Part shown: positions 15,740-22,708 of the stretch, piece after piece | Layout of the letters: each line of letters opens with the position of its first letter | Numbering within the stretch: the stretch's first letter is position 1 | IMG/VR virus record: IMGVR_UViG_3300032223_000900 | Span: 1-23,310 of that record | Length of the DNA stretch: 23,310 nt | From: a virus | Strand: one strand, 5' to 3' | Notes under the pieces: model-generated | What the model saw: the letters and a program-made list of their open reading frames with translations, nothing else | What the model was told of the DNA's origin: nothing | Database searches by the model: none | Position numbers and translations under genes: made by a program

Positions 15740-16552
15740 TTAAGGTGCTACAATCATTGGCGGTGGTGGCGTAAATGCAGTAGTACCAACAGTTACAACT
15801 GGGTATTTAGCTACACCTTTATATATTCTATAATCCTGAAAGTTAGTTGATACTGCTGTACCATCTAATGCTCCAGTACCACTACCATAATTTCCTAAAT
15901 TTTTATTTGCTGTTGTGTTATTTGGATTATATGATGCATTTACAACATTCCCTTTTGCAACACCATCTTGATATAACATCCATTGGTTTGTTGATGCGTT
16001 TCTTTGTACTGCAAAATGATACCAAGTATTTGCCACCATTGTTAATGACAATGCTCCAAATATAGAAGTTTCTTGTGCACCTCCTGTATAATCCACATAA
16101 AAGTTCATTGTACCGGGTGAACCAATAGTTACAGGCCAATAGATTGCAGATTGAGCTGTGTTACTAGCAGTATAATCTGAAAATATCATTCTACCTCCAG
16201 CTGCATTCCATCTAACATATGTTTCAATTGTCAAACTTTGTCCGTTGAATTGAAATGCGGATGTTGTTGATGAGCTAATTGCTCCAGCTCCAGTTAAGTT
16301 TGTAGTACTTCTATATCCATTTTGTATAAATGCATTTGGTCCTAATGTACTACTAAAGTTTACATTTGTAGTATATGGCGTAATTGTTGTACCAACTGTT
16401 CCTCTTATTTGAGGTGATACGTCAGACCATGCATACGGCATATTCAATTGAGGAAATTGAGTACAAGGTGTTGCAAAAACTAAGAATGAAGCAAGAGGGT
16501 CATATGCGAATTGAACCCTTTCTCCCATATTAACATAAGGTCTAAATGCCAT
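15740..16552 (-). CDS. LamG/concanavalin A-like lectin-fold protein, 270 aa
   Basis: The C-terminal 165 residues form a LamG-type jelly roll: FNGQSLTIETYVRWN at 102-116, MIFSDYTAS at 122-130, NTWYHFAVQRN at 175-185, WMLYQDGVAKG at 191-201 and NFQDYRIYKGVAKY at 237-250, ending in FTPPPPMIV. The 'f.DyRi.kGvakY...f.pP' ending is a pattern I recall from marine phage structural proteins with this fold. The N-terminus (VQFAYDPLASFLVFATP) is likely an anchoring strand pair. It starts just after the 1303-aa fibre stop and is paralogous to the 285-aa LamG gene downstream. Sugar or glycan binding on the host surface is a plausible role but unproven. Confidence 0.72.
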   Translation of the reverse strand: MAFRPYVNMGERVQFAYDPLASFLVFATPCTQFPQLNMPYAWSDVSPQIRGTVGTTITPYTTNVNFSSTLGPNAFIQNGYRSTTNLTGAGAISSSTTSAFQFNGQSLTIETYVRWNAAGGRMIFSDYTASNTAQSAIYWPVTIGSPGTMNFYVDYTGGAQETSIFGALSLTMVANTWYHFAVQRNASTNQWMLYQDGVAKGNVVNASYNPNNTTANKNLGNYGSGTGALDGTAVSTNFQDYRIYKGVAKYPVVTVGTTAFTPPPPMIVAP

Positions 16553-16553
16553 A

Positions 16554-19500
16554 TTATATGAATTTTTTAGCCGGTAGTAAATACACGTTATTAGAATCGT
16601 ATGCTACGAATGTTAATAAATCATATTGTCCACTACCAGATGTTGGTAAATAAGCTGAACCTGATATTTGTTTAACATTTGTTGAGAACGAAGCCGTTGG
16701 AATACCGGATGTTAATAATCTTAATGTTAATACTTCACCAGGTTGAGCATTTGTTATATTATATAAGTTTTGCCCTAATGCTAAACAACTATAAAAGTTT
16801 CCAGCATTAAAATCAATTGATGCAGTTGAGTTTGCTGAACCAGATACTAATGATGCTGATACCACATTACCTAACATTGAGCCAGTTATAATTAATGAAC
16901 CCGATATGATAGCTGAACCAGTATAAGGGAATGATGCTCCACCAGCTGATGATGTACCTGATGTACCATTAACGCCTGATGTTCCACTACTACCAGCTGC
17001 ACCAGTTCCACCATTTACACCAGAAGTTCCTGATGTACCCGATGTGCCACTGCTACCTGCAGCTCCATTGACACCGCTTGTTCCGTTTATACCTGAAGTT
17101 CCGTTTACACCCGATGTACCAGAAGTTCCTGATGTGTAAGCTGAACCGGATACAATATATAATGTATCAGGCTGAGTTGTTCCAGCTGCAAGTAATGCTC
17201 CATAAGAGCCACTATCCAATGTTACAATTTTATTAGCTGGATAAACATTTGTGTATGTATCTCCTAATGTACTAACTACTGATGCTGAATAACTTCCACT
17301 TGCTATAAAAATTGAACCAGTCACTCCCAATGAACCTGTAATTTGTGCAGAGCCTGTATAAGGGAATCCAACACCAACTCCAGTTCCACCATTTAATGTG
17401 ATAGAAGCAGTTCCACTATTGATTGTTAATGCTGCTACTGAGCTACCACTAAATTGTAAGTAAGTTGCAACGCCAGGTATATTTGTACTACCACTTGCGA
17501 ATCCTAATATAGATGTAACGCCTGATGTACCGCTACTACCAGAAGTTCCTGATGTACCACTTGTGCCGTTCACACCGCTTGTGCCTGAAGAGCCTGATGT
17601 GCCGCTTGTCCCGCTTGTACCAGAAGAGCCTGATGAGCCACTAACTCCAGAAGTTCCTGAAGTGCCACTTGTTCCTGATGAGCCATTAACTCCAGAAGTT
17701 CCTGAAGTACCGCTTGTTCCTGATGTGCCGCTTGTGCCACTACTTCCGCTTGTGCCAGAAGTTCCTGATGTGCCGCTTGTGCCACTACTGCCGCTTGTAC
17801 CATTCGTTCCCGATGTGCCACTAGTGCCTGATGTGCCGCTACTACCGCTTGTTCCAGAAGTACCCGAAGTTCCTGATGTTGAACCAACTGCTACACCCAC
17901 TTGCTTAGCCACTACCACTACTGATGGTGATGATGGATAATCCGGTGTTGATGAGTTAGCAGTTATTTGTACATTGGCGTTAGATGATTCAAATACAAAT
18001 TGTATGTAATCATTTGAAGCCATATATAATTGGATTGGATTGTTTGTTACAACAATAGAATCCGTTGTGTCCATATTCACATAAATTGCACTACCACTAA
18101 TATTTGTACCATTCTTTCTAGCCCAAATAATAGCTTGTGCAGATGCACCACCAGATGTTTTATCCATCTGAGCAGAGTATTGAAATTCATAATATCCAGC
18201 ATAACTTACCAATAATTTAGTTGAATCTAATATTGATATTGCGTTAGATAAAGATGATGAATTGAAAGACCATAATGTAGGTGTATTAACTCCACTAACA
18301 GGCTGAGTTGCGTTTGATAAGAACTCACCATAATAATTCATAATACCAGCTCCTCCTGTACCAGGTGCACCATTCGTTCCACTTACACCAGAAGTACCTG
18401 AGGTGCCATCAATACCTGATGTGCCGCTTGTGCCACGTGTACCACTCGTACCGCTTGTGCCACGTGTACCACTAGTCCCTGATGAACCATTTACGCCTGA
18501 AGTTCCATTTACGCCTGAAGTACCTGAAGTGCCATCAATAGCGCTTGTACCACCACTACCAGAAGTTCCAGATGTGCCACTACTTCCGCTTGTGCCGCTT
18601 GTTCCACTACTACCTGATGAGCCATTAACTCCACTAGTCCCTGATGAGCCTGATGTACCGGATGTGCCACTGCTACCACCACTTCCTGCAGTTCCATTCG
18701 TTCCCGATGTACCGCTTGTGCCACTGCTGCCTGATGTTCCTGAGGTGCCTGAAAAGCCTCCACTTCCAGCCGTACCATTTGTACCGCTTGTGCCTGAAGA
18801 CCCACTAGTGCCACTCGTTCCACTACTGCCTGAAGTTCCTGATGAGCCACCTGTACCATTTGTTCCGTTAATACCGGATGTACCATTTATTCCCGATGTG
18901 CCGTTTTGTCCTGATGTACCAGAAGAACCTGAAGTACCATCACCACCAGCAGCACCTGCTAAGTTTATTTTCCAATTATTATATGTTCCACTACCTACAA
19001 CCATTGTAATATTAGCAACCATTACACCAGTTGCTGGATTGTAAGAAGTTACTGAACCTTCCATATAGTTTGAACCATCATAAGCTATCAATACTGATTG
19101 AGCTACTGAATAGTTTAAGCCTATACCAATTGTTAAGGTTTGTGTTCCAGTTCCAATTGTTAAGGATGTAGAAGATGTAGATTGATATTGTGAACCATTT
19201 ACGCCTGATGTACCATCTTTACCTGATGTACCAGAAGTTCCTGAGCTACCACCACTTCCTGCAGTGCCATTAGTACCGCTTGTGCCCGATGTGCCGCCTG
19301 TTCCGTTTGTACCATTAATGCCTGATGTTCCTGAAGTTCCAGCCGAACCATTACTTCCATCATGTCCACTTGTACCGCTTGTGCCGCCTGTTCCATTTGT
19401 TCCGTTTATTCCTGAAGTGCCGGATGTACCAGCTGAACCATTACTACCATCTTTACCTGATGTACCAGAAGTTCCTGATGTGCCGGCTGAACCATTTGTT

Positions 19501-20465
19501 CCGTTTATTCCTGAAGTTCCTGATGAACCCCCACTACCATTTGTTCCGTTTATTCCTGAAGTTCCGTTTATACCTGAAGTTCCATTAACACCAGATGTGC
19601 CATTTACTCCAGAAGTTCCCGATGTACCATCTTTACCTGATGTACCACTAAATGTGCCATCTTTACCAGAAGTACCTGATGAGCCCGATGTACCATTAGC
19701 TCCTGTTGAACCATCATGTCCGCTTGTACCTGATGTACCTGCTAAGCCTGATGTTCCGTTAATTCCGTTTATGTTAAATGTAATCCAATATGAATCATTA
19801 CTATTAAGATAGCTATTTCCAGCTTCAAATGTTAAGCTTGATATATACAATACACCACCAGCATAGTTTGAGTTATTTACTTTATATAAACCAAACTTTG
19901 TATTATCGTTTATATTTGTAATTTGAATTTCGTATGACCCATTAATATTATCTAAATTAGCTAAATAAGAAAACAAATTAGAATAAGCTCCATTAGCTGT
20001 TAAATAGTTTACCCATATTGCTGATACATTACCAAACGTATTATCCGGCGTTGTAACATCAAATGCGTTAGCTGGAACTGATGGAGCAAACCCAGCTTTA
20101 TATTGCCATTGGTTTGTATTAGCTGGTATTACAGTTTTACCTGATGTACCATTTGTTCCACTCTGTCCATAAACGAATATAGATGCTGTACCATTATTTA
20201 ACGATACATTTACACTACCAGTAAAATTTAATGTTGTAGCAGTTCCTAAAATGCTTCCTGTTTGGGAAACTTTAACACCACTACCACTTGCTATCAATTG
20301 GTTTACTTCTGCTTGTATTGTATCTGCTTGAGATTGTAAAGCAAGCGAATCAATCATATCCTGATTAAAGTTTCTTAGAACTTCAGGCGTAATATATCCT
20401 ACATTATTATTAGGAAACGATTGTTGATTGTCTTGCGATAATTGCTGTTTATTGTAATTAGACAT
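16554..20465 (-). CDS. Collagen-like tail fibre with C1q/BclA-like domain, 1303 aa
   Basis: The N-terminus (1-232) has GYITPEVLRNFNQDMIDS at 23-40, the attachment pattern I associate with Bacteroidota phage fibres. Four blocks of Gly-X-Y triplets follow at about 233-424, 503-706, 861-982 and 1111-1172, dominated by GTS, GSS, GVN, GIN, GTN and GKD, almost without proline. Between blocks two and three lies a beta domain at 709-857 (YYEFQYSAQMD at 758-768, WARKNGTNISGSAIYV at 781-796, SNDYIQFVFES), close in pattern to C1q/TNF or BclA-like trimeric heads. Between blocks three and four is a second beta-rich segment (983-1110). The C-terminus has a phage-fibre style end with QYDLLTFVAYDSNNVYLLP. 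Such proteins form trimeric rods. Receptor specificity is not readable from sequence. The longest gene in the window. Confidence 0.82.
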   Translation of the reverse strand: MSNYNKQQLSQDNQQSFPNNNVGYITPEVLRNFNQDMIDSLALQSQADTIQAEVNQLIASGSGVKVSQTGSILGTATTLNFTGSVNVSLNNGTASIFVYGQSGTNGTSGKTVIPANTNQWQYKAGFAPSVPANAFDVTTPDNTFGNVSAIWVNYLTANGAYSNLFSYLANLDNINGSYEIQITNINDNTKFGLYKVNNSNYAGGVLYISSLTFEAGNSYLNSNDSYWITFNINGINGTSGLAGTSGTSGHDGSTGANGTSGSSGTSGKDGTFSGTSGKDGTSGTSGVNGTSGVNGTSGINGTSGINGTNGSGGSSGTSGINGTNGSAGTSGTSGTSGKDGSNGSAGTSGTSGINGTNGTGGTSGTSGHDGSNGSAGTSGTSGINGTNGTGGTSGTSGTNGTAGSGGSSGTSGTSGKDGTSGVNGSQYQSTSSTSLTIGTGTQTLTIGIGLNYSVAQSVLIAYDGSNYMEGSVTSYNPATGVMVANITMVVGSGTYNNWKINLAGAAGGDGTSGSSGTSGQNGTSGINGTSGINGTNGTGGSSGTSGSSGTSGTSGSSGTSGTNGTAGSGGFSGTSGTSGSSGTSGTSGTNGTAGSGGSSGTSGTSGSSGTSGVNGSSGSSGTSGTSGSSGTSGTSGSGGTSAIDGTSGTSGVNGTSGVNGSSGTSGTRGTSGTSGTRGTSGTSGIDGTSGTSGVSGTNGAPGTGGAGIMNYYGEFLSNATQPVSGVNTPTLWSFNSSSLSNAISILDSTKLLVSYAGYYEFQYSAQMDKTSGGASAQAIIWARKNGTNISGSAIYVNMDTTDSIVVTNNPIQLYMASNDYIQFVFESSNANVQITANSSTPDYPSSPSVVVVAKQVGVAVGSTSGTSGTSGTSGSSGTSGTSGTSGTNGTSGSSGTSGTSGTSGTSGSSGTSGTSGTSGTSGTSGVNGSSGTSGTSGTSGVSGSSGSSGTSGTSGTSGSSGTSGVNGTSGTSGTSGSSGTSGVTSILGFASGSTNIPGVATYLQFSGSSVAALTINSGTASITLNGGTGVGVGFPYTGSAQITGSLGVTGSIFIASGSYSASVVSTLGDTYTNVYPANKIVTLDSGSYGALLAAGTTQPDTLYIVSGSAYTSGTSGTSGVNGTSGINGTSGVNGAAGSSGTSGTSGTSGVNGGTGAAGSSGTSGVNGTSGTSSAGGASFPYTGSAIISGSLIITGSMLGNVVSASLVSGSANSTASIDFNAGNFYSCLALGQNLYNITNAQPGEVLTLRLLTSGIPTASFSTNVKQISGSAYLPTSGSGQYDLLTFVAYDSNNVYLLPAKKFI
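16950..17135 (-). repeat. Gly-X-Y block 4 of the fibre gene
   Basis: Encodes about 62 residues of Gly-triplets (GTS, GVN, GIN, GAA) just before the C-terminal fibre domain. Confidence 0.75.
17520..17885 (-). repeat. Gly-X-Y block 3 of the fibre gene
   Basis: Encodes 122 residues of GTS/GSS triplets with two VN and one VS variants, with no proline. The opposite strand carries a spurious VPxVP-repeat reading frame as a by-product of this triplet pattern. Confidence 0.8.
18348..18956 (-). repeat. Gly-X-Y block 2 of the fibre gene
   Basis: The longest block, about 203 residues, with GTN-GTA-GSG units repeated and a GTR-GTS-GTR-GTS patch. At DNA level two 23-base copies at 18424-18446 and 18451-18473 are identical, with a 27-base period. 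Confidence 0.8.
19194..19769 (-). repeat. Gly-X-Y block 1 of the fibre gene
   Basis: Encodes about 192 residues, with charged GKD and GHD triplets. It includes two 28-residue stretches (residues 340-367 and 370-397) that are identical in protein, with a 30-residue period, though their DNA differs at 18 of 84 bases. Confidence 0.82.
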
Positions 20466-20468
20466 ATA

Positions 20469-20717
20469 TTAAATTGGGTTTATTTGGAATCCATCACTGA
20501 AACCATCTGAGAAAGGTGCTAAGCCTGTAAAAGGATAAGATGTTTGTCCTACTCCTTGTGATACTAAAGCTCCTTCACAACAATCAGTTGAATAGGTATC
20601 TTCCTTAACACACAAACAAGCTCTTCTTGCATTATGTGGTACGTTTCTACCTCTTGTTGGACCGAAGTAAACTCCAGTCCATTTTCTCATATTTCGGGTT
20701 TGCGATGGTGTTGGCAT
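20469..20717 (-). CDS. Cys-motif structural protein candidate A, 82 aa
   Basis: Carries FGPTRGRNVPHN at 18-29, then ACLC at 33-36, TYSTDCC at 41-47, and SQGVG at 53-57. The pattern CxC-x9-CC-x5-SQGVG is shared with the gene beside it, so they are tandem paralogues. Four cysteines in CxC and CC pairs could bind a metal or form disulfides; neither can be proved here. The C-terminus is FSDGFSDGFQINP, with a short internal repeat. I recall related small Cys-rich proteins in marine phages, but know no function. The start is AATAATATG. It lies just upstream of the fibre start, which makes a fibre-base or neck role plausible. Confidence 0.65.
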   Translation of the reverse strand: MPTPSQTRNMRKWTGVYFGPTRGRNVPHNARRACLCVKEDTYSTDCCEGALVSQGVGQTSYPFTGLAPFSDGFSDGFQINPI

Positions 20718-20718
20718 A

Positions 20719-20943
20719 TTATTGTGTTGGTGGTTGAGTTTTATATACTAATCCAACTCCTTGTGACATCAAATGCTTACCACAACATTTAAAAGAATAA
20801 TAGTTTCGATTTAAACACAAGCATGCTGATTTAGCACCTCCTGTTCCACCTCTACCACCATCCTCTCCGTAATATGGAACACTTCTTCCCAATGTAGGAC
20901 CGGGCTTTTGTATCGGTGTTGCCACCACTCTAATTTTTCCCAT
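20719..20943 (-). CDS. Cys-motif structural protein candidate B, 74 aa
   Basis: The ATG at 20943 is preferred over a TTG 15 bases upstream, because every neighbour starts with ATG. The protein reads GPTLGRSVPYYG at 15-26, a Gly-rich insert, then ACLC at 40-43, YYSFKCC at 48-54 and SQGVG at 60-64. This is the same CxC-x9-CC-x5-SQGVG core as the 82-aa neighbour, with an extra Gly-rich loop of about nine residues before it. The two genes are separated by one base. Likely a partner of the same structure; the ten-residue start (KIRVVATPIQ) and basic character differ from candidate A. Function unknown. Confidence 0.65.
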   Translation of the reverse strand: MGKIRVVATPIQKPGPTLGRSVPYYGEDGGRGGTGGAKSACLCLNRNYYSFKCCGKHLMSQGVGLVYKTQPPTQ

Positions 20944-20957
20944 ATGGATTCTTTTCA

Positions 20958-20966
20958 ATTTAACAA
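20958..20966 (-). promoter_or_regulatory. TTGTTAAAT motif before the Cys-motif genes
   Basis: The minus strand reads AGTTGTTAAATTGAAAAGAA about 15 bases before the ATG at 20943. One of six intergenic copies. Confidence 0.4.
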
Positions 20967-20981
20967 CTAAGGAAACAAAAG

Positions 20982-21269
20982 TTACATTTGAACTCGGTTA
21001 GTTGCGTTCTCATATAATAACTTTTCCAATTCTGCTCTATCAGCATCGTAAGCTAATTTAAGTAAACACGTTTCTAATGGTAGAGCTGTTATCTCATCTA
21101 TTCGAGTTATATCTCCATTTGCCAATTGTACTAAGGAAGCGTAGGATTTCCACTTCTTTCCAAAATTGATTTCAGCTTGTGTGGAACTAGCTCCGGTGAA
21201 GTCTGCATCAAAGAGCTCAGGGTAGAATGCCACAAGTCCTTTGACAAATTCACAAAAAAAAACAAACAA
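20982..21269 (-). CDS. -1-frame continuation of the 208-codon gene (frameshift product tail)
   Basis: This frame has no ATG before its last residue and begins with a TTG in the nominal reading, so independent initiation is unlikely. Its coding part probably begins at the slip site, at base 21254, and reads CEFVKGLVAFYPELFDADF then FGKKWKSYASLVQLANGDIT and LETCLLKLAYDADRAELEKLL. The 'LANGDI..iDE...lp....LL.LAY..d' pattern resembles small phage tail proteins that I recall, and the reading looks like a genuine folded domain. With the first 168 residues of the 208-codon gene it would give a 258-residue fusion. A single base missing from a 9-base T run is the sequencing-error alternative. Comparable layouts occur in G/GT-type tail chaperones. 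Confidence 0.6.
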   Translation of the reverse strand: MFVFFCEFVKGLVAFYPELFDADFTGASSTQAEINFGKKWKSYASLVQLANGDITRIDEITALPLETCLLKLAYDADRAELEKLLYENATNRVQM

Positions 21270-21757
21270 CCGAAGTGTACATCCATTGTTACATCTAAAA
21301 ACAGTTCTGAGTCTATTAACCCTTCATATGGTATAATATCGTATAACTTACCATATCGTTTAATAATAGGTCTGTATAGTATTGACATTACTTCAGCCCA
21401 CTTATCATTTATCTCTAACTTATCGTACTTTGATATATCCACATAAGCACCATATGCCATTTGTGATAGATTTGGTTCAAAGCCGTATTTTACACCATCT
21501 ATATCAATCTCTCTTTGTATTGGATAGTTTGTGTTTTGTAAGAATGAATACAGCTTCTCTTTAATAGCTGTATATGTTTCTACATCTAAATCCTTTAACA
21601 TCCTCACATCGAATTTAGCTAAGTGATGGAATAGTGTAGCTGTTATAGCTTCATCATCTCCTTCATAGTTTTGTAAATCGTTTGATAATCGGATGTATTC
21701 TCTTAGGGTTACTGCTGACCAATCGTTTGGTACTTTTATTTCTATTTCTCTTTTCAT
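21131..21757 (-). CDS. Frameshift upstream gene, tail-chaperone-like, 208 aa
   Basis: Starts MKREIEIKVPNDWSAVTLREY, then a largely helical protein, with GVKYGFEPNLSQMAYGAYVDI around 88-108 and GCLFFFVNLSKDLWHST at 163-179. Residues 166-168 are the Phe codons TTT TTT TTT. After that the -1 frame overlaps for 139 bases while this frame continues to a stop at 21131. The N-terminal pattern (N-D-W-S-x-V-T-L-x-x-Y) resembles phage tail-assembly chaperones. It sits just after the methyltransferase and far upstream of the tape measure, unlike the usual chaperone position next to it. The start follows GATAAT. Function remains inferred. Confidence 0.7.
   Translation of the reverse strand: MKREIEIKVPNDWSAVTLREYIRLSNDLQNYEGDDEAITATLFHHLAKFDVRMLKDLDVETYTAIKEKLYSFLQNTNYPIQREIDIDGVKYGFEPNLSQMAYGAYVDISKYDKLEINDKWAEVMSILYRPIIKRYGKLYDIIPYEGLIDSELFLDVTMDVHFGCLFFFVNLSKDLWHSTLSSLMQTSPELVPHKLKSILERSGNPTLP
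21254..21260 (-). other. Slippery heptamer T-TTT-TTT for -1 frameshifting
   Basis: On the coding strand the 0-frame reads TTG TTT TTT TTT GTG. The last seven bases before GTG form an in-frame T_TTT_TTT, a canonical -1 slip sequence, within a nine-base T run at 21254-21262. Slipping by one base gives TGT GAA and enters the open -1 frame. A downstream stem or pseudoknot cannot be assigned by eye. Confidence 0.6.
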
Positions 21758-21758
21758 A

Positions 21759-22427
21759 TTATCTTATTCTCCATGCTTTTTGAAAATGTGTTTCTACTCC
21801 ATCGCCGGCTGTATATACTTCATCGTGCGTATTAGATATCCAATGGAAAAGCTTATCTTGCTTATCCTTTCCTAAGAAATTATGGAACTCACCTGTAATC
21901 CATTTAATCTTACTTAAGTCCTTCATATAAAGGAAATCAAACTCTGCACCTTCTATATCTACCTTAAGTAATCCAACACTCTCTATTCCCTTTAAAATCG
22001 ATTCTAAGGATATTGTAGTTACTTCTTCATACTCCTCACTATTCCATCCATTGTTATTTAAATGGTTTACATAATCAGTAATCCCATAATTGCCTGAATT
22101 GGTATCATCGTTTCTTTCATGCACCATATACTTTCTCAGCTTCACAATTTCTCCATCAGTACTCCATAAGGCTTTGTGTAGGGTTGGGTGATGGTGATGT
22201 GATTGGTATTGCTCTATGTTATAAGATGAAGCATCAATAGCTAAGAAGTTATTAAACTTATGCTTAAACGCTTCAGCAAATCCACCTACGTTACAGCCGG
22301 CATCTATTACTAATTCGTTTGATTCTATATCCATTCTACCTATTGGATACTCTTGCTTACATTCCAAAGTTATTCTATCGAACCAATTCTCTGGCTGATT
22401 GGCTGATGTTAGTTTATCTACTTTCAT
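21759..22427 (-). CDS. FkbM-family SAM-dependent methyltransferase, 222 aa
   Basis: Carries a class I SAM-binding motif VIDAGCNVGGF at 40-50, an acidic second motif AIDAS at 63-67 and the FkbM signature SLESIL (140-145) with LLKVDIEGAEFDFL (153-166), the 'lK.DvEGaE..l' block. Enzymes of this family usually O-methylate sugars or small molecules. A His run (QSHHHHPT, about 75-82) precedes the central helices. It stands between a TerL-adjacent small gene and a tail-chaperone-like gene, with one- or two-base gaps, so it is co-transcribed with virion genes. Possible substrates are a virion glycan or a host surface sugar; neither is shown. No glycosyltransferase is in view. Confidence 0.75.
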   Translation of the reverse strand: MKVDKLTSANQPENWFDRITLECKQEYPIGRMDIESNELVIDAGCNVGGFAEAFKHKFNNFLAIDASSYNIEQYQSHHHHPTLHKALWSTDGEIVKLRKYMVHERNDDTNSGNYGITDYVNHLNNNGWNSEEYEEVTTISLESILKGIESVGLLKVDIEGAEFDFLYMKDLSKIKWITGEFHNFLGKDKQDKLFHWISNTHDEVYTAGDGVETHFQKAWRIR

Positions 22428-22428
22428 A

Positions 22429-22683
22429 TTAAAATTGTTTTTTTATCCTATATTGTTCTGGGTTAGTTAAGTTTATTTCATCACTAATCTTTACTTTGGT
22501 TGTCACACCTTGCTTAGCTAATTGTATTGCATGTTGTAATTCTTGCAGCTTCTTCATAGCATTATCTCTTTGTGCTACTATTGCCAATGCGTTAGCTTTC
22601 ACATTTTCCAATTCGGATTCTAAGTAAGCAACGTATTGTGCCATCTCTATATAATCCTGTTGTGTTAAATTGTCTATATCCAT
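22429..22683 (-). CDS. Small coiled-coil protein, 84 aa
   Basis: Almost entirely helical with heptad spacing: YIEMAQYVAYLESELENV, then NALAIVAQRDNAMKKL and ELQHAIQLAKQG. Its charged, Ala/Leu/Gln-rich composition fits a short dimeric or trimeric coiled coil. It lies immediately downstream of TerL in the reading direction, 25 bases from its stop. The family is not recognised. A packaging cofactor or a chaperone is conceivable but unsupported. The C-terminus TNPEQYRIKKQF is basic. Confidence 0.6.
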   Translation of the reverse strand: MDIDNLTQQDYIEMAQYVAYLESELENVKANALAIVAQRDNAMKKLQELQHAIQLAKQGVTTKVKISDEINLTNPEQYRIKKQF

Positions 22684-22708
22684 TTGTATATATTTATATG
22701 TTTATATA

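Noticed and set aside
16950-19769. CRISPR array
   Set aside because: The repeats are in frame, of variable unit length and encode Gly triplets; there are no conserved direct repeats with unique spacers.
17563-19812. Long plus-strand reading frames rich in VPxVPL repeats opposite the fibre gene
   Set aside because: They are mirror images of the Gly-Thr-Ser codons: the repeat GGT/ACT/TCA triplets read in reverse as Val-Pro units. No independent start context and low-complexity; antisense by-products.
16554-20465. Diversity-generating retroelement target in the fibre or LamG genes
   Set aside because: No reverse transcriptase, template repeat or adenine-biased variable copy is visible in the window.
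20719-20958. TTG start at 20958 giving a 79-residue protein
   Set aside because: All neighbouring genes use ATG, and an ATG 15 bases in has the local A/T start context; the TTG would lie inside the recurrent leader motif.
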